Source: UBA1275 sp038124025 (GTDB lineage: Bacteria > Bacteroidota > Rhodothermia > Balneolales > Balneolaceae). From it: a stretch of DNA of 64,000 bases. A program made the translations under genes and the position numbers. Shown piece after piece: positions 56,690 through 64,000 of this stretch (position 1 is the stretch's first letter; each line of letters opens with the position of its first letter). The notes beneath the pieces were generated by a model. That model worked only from the letters and a program-made list of their open reading frames with translations. It was not told the DNA's origin and did not search any database. The DNA is taken from the NCBI GenBank assembly GCA_038124025.1, contig JAYPBC010000002.1, forward strand, positions 1-64,000, read 5' to 3'.

Positions 56690-57097
56690 TTAAAAGTGTA
56701 TTGTCAAACACTTCTTTTCGTCGTTCCACTCGATAGATGAGCTGTAATGTTGCATTAAGAACCAACCTCTGCCATGATCTCTAAGCATTGCGTCTTTGTC
56801 GAGTGGATTGACTAGTTCTTCTGGATTAAAGCCAGGTCCCTCATCATACACCTCTGCTGTTGTACCTTCCGCTGACATAGTGATGCTAAGCTTGACTGTT
56901 TTATTTGCATTAAGCTTATTGCCATGTTCCATGGCATTAGTGACGGCTTCACTAAGTACCAGCATAATCTCGTACTGCTTATCCTCGTTTAAATCATTGT
57001 AGCCTTCTACAGAACGTAAACAATCATCTAGTTTTTCTAGTTCTTCAAAGGAAGATTCAAAAATAAAGGTCTTGTTAATCGACTTTTTATCCGACAT
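56690..57097 (-). CDS. RsbW-like anti-sigma/serine-kinase ATPase
   Basis: A 135-aa single-domain GHKL ATPase. The N-box appears in EAVTNAMEHGNKLN (about 50-63), the G1 box in VYDEGPGFNPEEL and the G2 box in HGRGWFLMQHY. This arrangement is that of RsbW/SpoIIAB-type regulators, which bind a sigma factor or phosphorylate an anti-sigma antagonist. No sigma factor or STAS-domain antagonist is beside it, so its partner is unknown. It converges on trxA and is divergent from the HNH gene across 146 bp. Confidence 0.88.
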   Translation of the reverse strand: MSDKKSINKTFIFESSFEELEKLDDCLRSVEGYNDLNEDKQYEIMLVLSEAVTNAMEHGNKLNANKTVKLSITMSAEGTTAEVYDEGPGFNPEELVNPLDKDAMLRDHGRGWFLMQHYSSSIEWNDEKKCLTIHF

Positions 57098-57243
57098 TTA
57101 ATGTTATATTAATATATAATGAGTATATACTCAATAATCTATGAATTCTATATATTAAGATATTACAAATAGACGAAAGATTTAGTTCTGTTTTCGCATT
57201 CTCCATGAAATAAACATTATCCAATAACCAAAAGAATGCCAAC

Positions 57244-57744
57244 ATGAACGCAACTGTTTTAGTACTTAATCAAGATTATCAACCATTGAGCATCTGTTCA
57301 GTGCAACGTTCCATGAAGTTGCTGTTTTTGGAAAAGGCAGAATTGCTTCACGACGATCCTGAGAGAGAATTAAGTACCCCCAGAACTTCTTACCAATATC
57401 CTTCGGTCATACGTTTACGTAACTATATACGTATCCCTTACACGAAAGTAGTTCTTTCGAGAAGAAACATTATGCGTAGGGATAAATTTACTTGTCAATA
57501 CTGTTCAAAAAAATCCGAGCTTACCATAGATCATGTTTTACCTAAGAGCAGAGGAGGTAAAGACCAATGGGAAAACTTGGTAACCGCATGTGAAAAATGC
57601 AACGTGAAAAAAGGCAATAAAACACCCAAAGAAGCGCAAATGCCTTTGAGAAGAAAGCCTTATCGTCCCATTCCTATTACATTTTTCAGAGAATACAACG
57701 GGAATGTACAGGACCCTTGGAAGCCCTATCTGTATATGACCTAA
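57244..57744 (+). CDS. HNH endonuclease-domain protein
   Basis: A 166-aa protein with an HNH fold: zinc-type CQYC (about 85-88), catalytic His in IDHVLPKSRGG (about 97-107), Asn in WENLVTACEKCN, and the second CxxC in CEKC. The N-terminal 75 residues (VLVLNQDYQPLSICS and similar) belong to the widespread small bacterial HNH family of this architecture. Its role is unclear. It is not linked to a toxin, phage or restriction gene here. Confidence 0.87.
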   Translation: MNATVLVLNQDYQPLSICSVQRSMKLLFLEKAELLHDDPERELSTPRTSYQYPSVIRLRNYIRIPYTKVVLSRRNIMRRDKFTCQYCSKKSELTIDHVLPKSRGGKDQWENLVTACEKCNVKKGNKTPKEAQMPLRRKPYRPIPITFFREYNGNVQDPWKPYLYMT

Positions 57745-57868
57745 ACTGAGGACAAGAAGCTATCATTCAGAATAGGTCACACTCTAAAATGAGTGGGAGA
57801 TTTCGTATATTATGGGTTCATATTTGGTCAGCAGACCTATTCAATTCATATAACATGATGCATTTACT

Positions 57869-59005
57869 ATGAGTTCTAAAGGACGGGTTTTAGTAGCCAT
57901 GAGTGGCGGGGTCGATTCCTCGGTCGCAGCAGTACTGCTAGCAGAACAAGGCTATGAGGTCATTGGTATAACCATGAAGACATGGGATTATCACCGTAGT
58001 GGAGGTAACAGTGCTAAAGAAACAGGGTGTTGTACCGTTGAAAGTATGAATGATGCAAGGCATATCGCAGTAAATCATGGCTTCAAGCATTTTATTGTTG
58101 ATATTCGTGAAGAATTTGGTGACTGGGTTATAGACCGTTTCGTAGATGACTATTTAGAGGGTAGAACACCTAATCCGTGTGTGTTATGCAATACTCACAT
58201 TAAGTGGGCAGCACTTATGAAAAGGGCTAATAATTTAGGATGCGAATTTATTGCAACGGGGCACTATGCTAAGATCAGAGAAGAAAATAACCGCTATGTT
58301 ATTTCTAGAGGATTAGATCGGTCGAAAGATCAATCATACGCTTTATGGGGGGTAGCCCAAGAACATTTAGCACGAACTATTTTTCCACTCGGGGGTTACT
58401 CTAAAAAAGAAATTCGGCAAATTGCCCAAGATCATGGATTACTGAATGTGGCTAATAAACCAGATTCCTACGAAATATGTTTTGTTCCGGATGATGATTA
58501 CCGCCGCTTTCTAAAAGACCGGGTTGAAGGATTGGAAGAGAAAGTAAAAGGGGGAACGTTTGTAGATAAAGATGGGAATGTACTTGGAAGGCACGAAGGA
58601 TATCCATTTTATACCATAGGTCAACGCAGAGGCCTTAACTTGCCAATGGGAAAACCCGTATATGTGACACATATTAATCCTTATACCAATACCATTACCA
58701 TTGGAGAAAAAGAAGATCTGATAGAAACTACCTTAACGGCTAAGGAGTTGAATTTTATCAAATATGATTCAGTACCTAATGATGAAATGGAAATAATAGG
58801 GGCCATTCGATATAACGATGATGGGGCAATAGGTACCTTGAAACAATTAGGAGAAGATGAAATAATGGTGCATTTTCAAACCGGTAGAGAAGCAATTACC
58901 CCTGGTCAGGCTATTGTATGCTACGAAGGCGAGGATGTGGTGGCAGGTGGTTGGATAAAAAAGGTGAACGTGTCAATGCAACAAGAGTTGGACTCACTCG
59001 TTTAA
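57869..59005 (+). CDS. mnmA: tRNA-specific 2-thiouridylase MnmA
   Basis: A 378-aa enzyme that thiolates U34 of tRNA-Lys, Glu and Gln. The PP-loop SGGVDS is at 12-17. The catalytic cysteines are C104 (NPCVLCN; C107 is the neighbouring one) and C204 (YEICFVPDD), agreeing with C102/C199 of E. coli. The GQRRGL motif lies near 252-257, followed by the central and C-terminal beta-barrel domains. It is followed closely (31 bp) by a secreted DUF4412-like protein. Confidence 0.97.
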   Translation: MSSKGRVLVAMSGGVDSSVAAVLLAEQGYEVIGITMKTWDYHRSGGNSAKETGCCTVESMNDARHIAVNHGFKHFIVDIREEFGDWVIDRFVDDYLEGRTPNPCVLCNTHIKWAALMKRANNLGCEFIATGHYAKIREENNRYVISRGLDRSKDQSYALWGVAQEHLARTIFPLGGYSKKEIRQIAQDHGLLNVANKPDSYEICFVPDDDYRRFLKDRVEGLEEKVKGGTFVDKDGNVLGRHEGYPFYTIGQRRGLNLPMGKPVYVTHINPYTNTITIGEKEDLIETTLTAKELNFIKYDSVPNDEMEIIGAIRYNDDGAIGTLKQLGEDEIMVHFQTGREAITPGQAIVCYEGEDVVAGGWIKKVNVSMQQELDSLV

Positions 59006-59036
59006 TCTGAAAATCTTAGTTTTAATTTTATTTATC

Positions 59037-59798
59037 ATGATTCGGAAATTTACCCTAATGACTCTGTTTGTTTGCACTACTTTCAGCGGCGCTGTTCAAG
59101 CTCAATTCTACGGTGTATTAGATATTCAACTGTATTCTAAAAGTGAGGCTGGAACCACTGATACCTCACTTGTTCATATGTATGTGACGCCCGAACGTAT
59201 TCTTATGCAAGGCGCTGATGAGGAGTCAATAAGGAGTGGTAACTACGAAGCTAGTGGTTTGTTAATTCGGCAAGATCAGAGAGACTTTGTATTAATGATG
59301 GGTGAAAATCAAGCTCTCCAACTAACTAAAGCAGAAATAGAAGGTTTTTTCAGTATGATTTCTGCAGTATTTAATATTGATGAGCCTACACCTGAAGAAC
59401 TGGCTGAGAGTAAGTCAAGTGTTGTAGTAACAGGAAGAGTGAAAAATATCAATGGTTACCCTTCCAAAGAAATAAGAATCTCCGACGCAGATGGAAACGG
59501 CTACGCAAGCATTTGGACCACCACAAAATTGGATATGGATTGGGGATTATTGAAAGAGCCTTGGTTAAACAGTCCTGAGTGGTTACGAGAAGCTACCGAC
59601 CGTCTCACCATTGAATTTCAATCGAAAAGTGTTCCTGTGTTAATGACCTGGACCTCTGAGGAAGAAAGCTATACTTTCTACGAGTTAATTCGGGCGCAGG
59701 AAAGTGCGGTGGCCAAAGCGATGGTTGAGCTACCCTCAAACTACCAGGTCTTAGGTTTTAGCGATTGGATTATGTTGCAGATGATGCAGCAGTATTAA
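59037..59798 (+). CDS. Secreted DUF4412-like protein
   Basis: A 253-aa protein with a signal peptide (hydrophobic 6-20, cut after AVQAQ near residue 23). The mature part begins with FYGVLDIQLYSK and has VTPERILMQG and RVKNINGYPSKEIRISD, consistent with the DUF4412/LolA-like fold seen in FCB bacteria. The function is unknown. It shares strand and close spacing with mnmA but has no functional link to it. Confidence 0.72.
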   Translation: MIRKFTLMTLFVCTTFSGAVQAQFYGVLDIQLYSKSEAGTTDTSLVHMYVTPERILMQGADEESIRSGNYEASGLLIRQDQRDFVLMMGENQALQLTKAEIEGFFSMISAVFNIDEPTPEELAESKSSVVVTGRVKNINGYPSKEIRISDADGNGYASIWTTTKLDMDWGLLKEPWLNSPEWLREATDRLTIEFQSKSVPVLMTWTSEEESYTFYELIRAQESAVAKAMVELPSNYQVLGFSDWIMLQMMQQY

Positions 59799-59844
59799 AC
59801 TAGTTATGACTACTACCGCTTCACCAAAGTTTGAGTGCCAGTAG

Positions 59845-61953
59845 CTAAGTGTTGGTAATCTGGGTAAGTCGCTTCTTAAGCCCATCCATACTTTCAATGG
59901 GGGCTTCGCATAGATAGTTTTGGCAAAAAAATACTCGTGTGGGTGCCCCTTCAATAACGTAGTTCGCTAGAGTGGGTATACGTTTTAATAGTTCCTCTTT
60001 GTTTTGAGCATTCATTAGATGCACGGTGGAAGTTGGTAAATACTGTTGTTCAATTTCACGTCTGAGTTCATCTAGATTAATCTCGCCATGTTCACCCTGT
60101 ACCAATACCCATTGTTTGGGTACATAATAATACTGCTGTAAAGCCATCATCGCAACGGTACTACTTGAACCAAATTGTGACCATTCCTCGGCAAATCGTA
60201 TTCCCATTTTGTCTACCTGATCTATCCACGTAGTCTTTCCAGTAAAATTGTACAGTCGAACAAGGTTATAGGCCATAGCCGAGTTCGCCGAGGGGATAGC
60301 ACCATCATAAATGGTCATCGGAGGACCAAACAATTTTATTTCAGAAATTTGAGACTGCACTAGTGCTCCCTGCTCATCTCCAAATAGTTCAAAGCTAAGT
60401 TCGGTTAGATCCTGCGCTTTTTGTATCCAAATTGGGTCCATACTATAGCTATAACACTCGATGTATGCCCAAGTCAAAAAACAAAGATCTTCGGCGAATG
60501 CATCGATGGCTGTTTCACCATCTCGGTGGCGGTGAAACCATCGAACTGAGGAAACAGTCGCATCATCCATGCTATTATTTATATCTTTTTTGCCAAAGGT
60601 TCTCTCTATAAAATTGACGGTCTCAATGGCTTGATGCCCCATTTCTTTCGATCCTAAAATACGCCCAGCTATTGCCAATGCGGCAGCCAAAAGGGCATTC
60701 CAATCGCAAAGAATTTTATCATCACACAAAGGACGGACCCGCTGTTTTCGGCATTTGAAAAGACATGATCTTATATGTTTCCATTGCTCTAAGCTAGTCT
60801 TGTCGAGATCTTCGTTAAGATGTAAAATATTTTGGCCCGTACGCTTTTTAGTTGCCTCGTCGAGCAAATTGCCTTCTTCAATGACCCCGAAATAACGTAC
60901 TAAAAATGATACGGAGTGTTCAGGCAATTTTCCTTGCTTTTCCAGCGCTGTAAGTTCACTGTAACTCCAGGTATAAAACTTTCCTTCTTCACCCTCAGAG
61001 TCAGCGTCTTCTGCACTAGAAAAGCCTCCGTTTGGCTGTAGCATGTCCCGTCGTAGGTAGTTAAAAATTTCTAAACAGGTTTGTTTGAATAGAGGCTCTT
61101 TAGTTATTTGCCATGCTTCAGCATAAGCCATAAGCATTAAAGCTTGGTCATACACCATTTTTTCAAAGTGGGGAAGTAGCCACTTCTCGTCAGTAGAGTA
61201 TCGGTGAAAGCCATACCCAACATGATCCCATAATCCACCAAGACGCATTTTTTTAAGACTAAGTACTACGCTTTCTAAGATGGACGGGTCATTGTGTTGG
61301 TACCATTCTCTACATAAAAACACTAGTTGGTGAGGCGAAGGAAATTTTGGTGCTTTACCAAAGCCTCCATAATTGGGGTCTGCATGCAGCTTAAAATAAG
61401 TGAGAGCTTTTTGCAGAGCATTCTCATTTGGAAATGATCCTAGCTGATAAGAGGTATATTGCGTATATCCATGTGCAATTTGTTCAATTGCCTTTCGAAC
61501 TCTGGCTTGTTCGTTAGTCCACATGCCTTGCAATCCACGGAGTATTTGACGTAGCCCAAGCCGCCCCATTTGTGCTTCCTTAGGCAAATAGGTGGCAGCA
61601 TAAAAAGGTTCTTTTTCAGGGGTCATAACAATGGTCAAAGGCCAACCTCCTTGCCCTGTTAACATTTGACACACCGGCATGTATAATTGGTCTATGTCAG
61701 GTCGTTCTTCACGATCTACCTTAATAGATATAAAATGTTCATTCAAATAGCCGGCAATTTCTGGATCCTCAAAGCTCTCATGCTCCATCACATGACACCA
61801 GTGGCAAGTAGCATAGCCAATAGATAAAAAAATAGGTTTTTGTTCGCTCTTAGCCTTTTCAAAAGCGTCTTGTTCCCAAGCATACCAGTCTACAGGATTT
61901 TCACTGTGTTGTTGTAGGTAGGGACTTTTTTCTTTGTGTAGGCGATTAGGCAT
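59845..61953 (-). CDS. YyaL/SSP411-type protein (thioredoxin-like plus six-hairpin domain)
   Basis: A 702-aa member of the highly conserved DUF255 family. The N-terminal domain has the thioredoxin-like CHWCHVME motif (C50-C53 region) after NPVDWYAW, then DREERPDID. The remainder is a (alpha/alpha)6 barrel like glycoside hydrolases, with GGFGKAPKFPSPH (about 188-200), KMVYDQALML and EDADSEGEEGKFYTW. It is possibly a thiol-dependent enzyme; the biochemical role is undefined. The start MPNRLHKEKSPYL is the conserved family start. Confidence 0.92.
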   Translation of the reverse strand: MPNRLHKEKSPYLQQHSENPVDWYAWEQDAFEKAKSEQKPIFLSIGYATCHWCHVMEHESFEDPEIAGYLNEHFISIKVDREERPDIDQLYMPVCQMLTGQGGWPLTIVMTPEKEPFYAATYLPKEAQMGRLGLRQILRGLQGMWTNEQARVRKAIEQIAHGYTQYTSYQLGSFPNENALQKALTYFKLHADPNYGGFGKAPKFPSPHQLVFLCREWYQHNDPSILESVVLSLKKMRLGGLWDHVGYGFHRYSTDEKWLLPHFEKMVYDQALMLMAYAEAWQITKEPLFKQTCLEIFNYLRRDMLQPNGGFSSAEDADSEGEEGKFYTWSYSELTALEKQGKLPEHSVSFLVRYFGVIEEGNLLDEATKKRTGQNILHLNEDLDKTSLEQWKHIRSCLFKCRKQRVRPLCDDKILCDWNALLAAALAIAGRILGSKEMGHQAIETVNFIERTFGKKDINNSMDDATVSSVRWFHRHRDGETAIDAFAEDLCFLTWAYIECYSYSMDPIWIQKAQDLTELSFELFGDEQGALVQSQISEIKLFGPPMTIYDGAIPSANSAMAYNLVRLYNFTGKTTWIDQVDKMGIRFAEEWSQFGSSSTVAMMALQQYYYVPKQWVLVQGEHGEINLDELRREIEQQYLPTSTVHLMNAQNKEELLKRIPTLANYVIEGAPTRVFFCQNYLCEAPIESMDGLKKRLTQITNT

Positions 61954-62040
61954 ATTTCAGCATCATGTTATAGCCATTTGACGATCAAAAGGCTATCTTT
62001 GGTTGGTTTTAGATTTTAAAAATAACAAAACAATTCATCT

Positions 62041-62475
62041 ATGTCTGTCGAAAGAACACTTACTATTTTAAAACCCGATTGCGTAAAAAAAGGGCTTATC
62101 GGTGAAGTAACTAAACGAATCCAGGAAGCAGGTTTTCGTATCGTTGCAATGAAAATGATGCAGCTAACCCCAACCACTGCAGGTGGTTTTTACGCTGTAC
62201 ATAAAGAGCGGCCGTTTTACGGAGAATTATGCGAATTTATGAGCAGCGGTCCTTGTGTACCTATGGTCCTGGAAAAAGAAGATGCGGTATCCGATTTTAG
62301 AGCGTTCATTGGTGCTACCAATCCTGCCGAAGCCGATGAAGGTACCATTCGGGCCGACTTTGCAGATAGTGTAGGGGAGAATATAATACATGGCTCGGAC
62401 TCAATAGAAAATGGACAATTAGAATCCAATTATTTTTTCGCTGAATCGGATATTGTAGCCGTTAAAGGCGAGTAA
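62041..62475 (+). CDS. ndk: Nucleoside diphosphate kinase
   Basis: A 144-aa enzyme that balances NTP pools by ping-pong phosphotransfer through a phospho-His. The active-site His is H117 in NIIHGSDS; the N-terminal TLTILKPDCVKKG and the Kpn-loop region near 85-105 are normal. Its length is typical for the hexameric/tetrameric bacterial type. It is immediately followed (3 nt) by the NamZ-like lipoprotein gene. Confidence 0.97.
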   Translation: MSVERTLTILKPDCVKKGLIGEVTKRIQEAGFRIVAMKMMQLTPTTAGGFYAVHKERPFYGELCEFMSSGPCVPMVLEKEDAVSDFRAFIGATNPAEADEGTIRADFADSVGENIIHGSDSIENGQLESNYFFAESDIVAVKGE

Positions 62476-62478
62476 AAT

Positions 62479-63744
62479 ATGCCCAATTGTACCCGAATAC
62501 CTGCCTTATTTCTAATTTGTATTGCAACAGTATTCGTTGCTTCGTGCCAATCTGAAAGAGATGTAGAAGCAACGGATCGAAACAAACAAGTACCTATTAA
62601 AGTAGGGGCGCAAGTGCTGCTAGAAGAGCACTTGGATGAGCTGAAAAGTCAAAATATTGGCTTGGTGATGAATCCAACTGCTCGGGTACATGGGATTCAC
62701 ATGTTGGATACACTTATGGCTTTAGGGATGCCAGTGAAAGCACTCTTTGCGGCAGAGCATGGGTTTCGTGGCAATCAGGGTGCGGGTGAAATTATACAGG
62801 ATGGACTGGATGAAGCTACCGGATTACCTGTATTTTCCTTATACGGAGAAACCAAAAAACCCACCGCGGAAATGTTGGAGGACATAGACGTTTTGTTGTT
62901 CGATATGCAGGATGTTGGGGCAAGGTTTTATACCTACAATTCAACGATGAAGTATGTGATTGAAGCTTCAGCAGAGCAAGGAGTTGAGGTTTGGATTCTA
63001 GACCGCCCTAATCCACTAGGCGGAGATTATGTTGCTGGTTGGGTTTTAGAGTCTGAGTACCATTCTTTTGTGGGAACATATCCTATACCCATCGCTCATG
63101 GCTTAACCCTGGGTGAGTTAGCTCATATGGCTTTAGGGGAAGATTGGTTCGATACCAACGCGGAGGTTAACGTACGAGTCATACCAGTACATGGCTGGCA
63201 GCGCGATATGAAGTGGAATGATACTCAATTAGAATGGGTGCCTCCCTCACCAAATTTACCCACTTTTGAACATGCATATGCGTACGTGGGAACCTGTTTT
63301 TTTGAGGGTACCACGCTATCAGAAGGCAGAGGCACAGATCATCCTTTTTTAATGATAGGGGGAGAAAGTAGCAGTGTCGATGATGATATTTCGCTATGGA
63401 ATAACTATGATGTACGTTTACAAGCTATACAATTTACGCCTATCTCTATGCCTGGAAAGGCCCTATTTCCAAAAGGAGAAGGACGTCTTTTAACTGGGGT
63501 CAAGTGGGAAAATGCACTGGATAGTGAAGATCCCTTAACGGTTGGTTTACGCATGATGCAGTGGTTTATGGAGCGCTCACCAGATGCAGCGTACAAAGAC
63601 TATCTTTATTTACTTGCAGGCACCAATAAAGTCGATGAATTAAGTCGCAGCCGCATCGACCTGAAGGAGGGCCCCTTGGATATCGATTGGGGCACTAGCT
63701 TTGAATCGTTCAAAGAAAAAAGAATCGCCTACTTACTGTATTAA
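62479..63744 (+). CDS. DUF1343 / NamZ-like exo-beta-N-acetylmuramidase lipoprotein
   Basis: A 421-aa predicted lipoprotein (lipobox ending at C23, FVASC) of the DUF1343 family, whose characterised member NamZ removes MurNAc from the non-reducing end of peptidoglycan fragments. Conserved blocks are visible: GLVMNPTAR, FAAEHGFRG (about 92-100), LFDMQDVGARFYTYN (about 139-153) and LDRPNPLGG. The lipidated form implies a cell-wall recycling role in the periplasm. The stop overlaps the convergent RNA methyltransferase by 4 nt (TTAA). Confidence 0.9.
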   Translation: MPNCTRIPALFLICIATVFVASCQSERDVEATDRNKQVPIKVGAQVLLEEHLDELKSQNIGLVMNPTARVHGIHMLDTLMALGMPVKALFAAEHGFRGNQGAGEIIQDGLDEATGLPVFSLYGETKKPTAEMLEDIDVLLFDMQDVGARFYTYNSTMKYVIEASAEQGVEVWILDRPNPLGGDYVAGWVLESEYHSFVGTYPIPIAHGLTLGELAHMALGEDWFDTNAEVNVRVIPVHGWQRDMKWNDTQLEWVPPSPNLPTFEHAYAYVGTCFFEGTTLSEGRGTDHPFLMIGGESSSVDDDISLWNNYDVRLQAIQFTPISMPGKALFPKGEGRLLTGVKWENALDSEDPLTVGLRMMQWFMERSPDAAYKDYLYLLAGTNKVDELSRSRIDLKEGPLDIDWGTSFESFKEKRIAYLLY

Positions 63745-64000
63745 GCCTGCCGCCTTTTCCACTCATAACTTATAATTGCAGCGCTAACCGAAGCATTGAG
63801 TGATTCTACAGCATGTTCCATGGGAATAGAAACAGAACTATCTAAGAGTTTGGCTACTTTTTTAGTTATTCCACCCCCTTCACTCCCTACAACAAAGGCT
63901 AAAGGCCCGGACCATTCTGATTCCCACAAAGAATTAGGAGCGTCCCCTTCGAGCCCCACAAGTGTAAAGCCGGCTAATTTCAAATCCTTTAGTCCTTGTT
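63741..64000 (-). CDS. TrmH/SpoU-family rRNA 2'-O-methyltransferase, C-terminal part (RlmB-like)
   Basis: The frame stays open to the window edge, so this is the 3' part of a gene that starts beyond base 64000. About 86 residues are visible, beginning QGLKDLKLAGF. The SPOUT SAM-binding knot is clear: VVGSEGGGITK, then IPMEHAVESLNASVSAAIISYEW, spread over the last 50 residues. Together with the LKxAGF start this best fits RlmB (Gm2251 of 23S rRNA), but other TrmH-type enzymes are possible. Confidence 0.88.
   Translation of the reverse strand, partial: QGLKDLKLAGFTLVGLEGDAPNSLWESEWSGPLAFVVGSEGGGITKKVAKLLDSSVSIPMEHAVESLNASVSAAIISYEWKRRQA

Noticed and set aside
57244..57744. The HNH protein as part of a defence or restriction system
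   Set aside because: No methyltransferase, helicase, phage or toxin gene is nearby; the neighbours are housekeeping genes.

Overview
The window is about 40% GC, densely packed bacterial chromosome with little mobile DNA. The gene set fits a motile, aerobic, Gram-negative member of the Bacteroidota/Balneolota (FCB) group. The signs are a SusC-like TonB-dependent receptor with an N-terminal carboxypeptidase-regulatory-like domain, many secreted beta-barrel and beta-propeller proteins, weak Shine-Dalgarno sequences, a DUF2805 protein, a DNA polymerase III alpha subunit with a fused N-terminal exonuclease, and Balneola-type short flagellins. The lineage is an inference from gene content; there is no rRNA in the window.

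Layout. 1-1.4 kb: the tail of one flagellin gene and a complete second flagellin, separated by a structured 409-nt spacer. 1.5-1.6 kb: tRNA-Leu(UAA). 1.7-7.1 kb: an outer-membrane barrel, a bifunctional (p)ppGpp synthetase/hydrolase, and a tight HU-ruvX-def-fmt cluster. 7-10 kb: pruA (glutamate semialdehyde dehydrogenase) divergent from gap. 10.1-16.6 kb (minus strand): hisF, the glutamate synthase large subunit, hisE and an OsmC-like protein. 16.7-20.4 kb: a MenE-like ligase lacking its C-terminal lobe, a CAU tRNA (probably Ile2), a PLP decarboxylase, a decayed AraC/Ada-type regulator relic, and a DUF2805 gene. This is the most accessory-looking stretch. 20.5-24.2 kb: a TonB receptor convergent with an OprB-like porin. 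24.3-29.5 kb: ettA, a UMF1-type MFS permease and a pair of bacterial PH-domain membrane proteins. 29.6-33.9 kb (minus): a ZIP metal transporter and two secreted repeat proteins, one with a His-rich insertion. 34.2-37.1 kb: gcvP.

37.1-40.8 kb (minus): a run encoding a cysteine-containing lipoprotein, a glutamine-synthetase-family ligase, a phosphotransferase-like protein and a class IIA HAD phosphatase. This is the best candidate for an undescribed small-molecule pathway. 41.1-43.1 kb: an LpxH-like phosphoesterase and a glycosyltransferase. 43.0-46.2 kb: a GntR/HutC regulator divergent from a persulfide dioxygenase-rhodanese and a TauE exporter, with palindromic candidate operators between them; together these look like a sulfide/persulfide detoxification module.

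46.3-64 kb is mostly housekeeping: ppc, ilvE-crcB, a 2-hydroxyacid dehydrogenase, the exonuclease-dnaE fusion, trxA, an RsbW-like ATPase, an HNH protein, mnmA, a DUF4412-like protein, a YyaL-type thioredoxin-fold protein, ndk, a NamZ-like lipoprotein and the 3' end of an rlmB-like rRNA methyltransferase.

No insertion sequence, CRISPR array, prophage or classical defence island was found.
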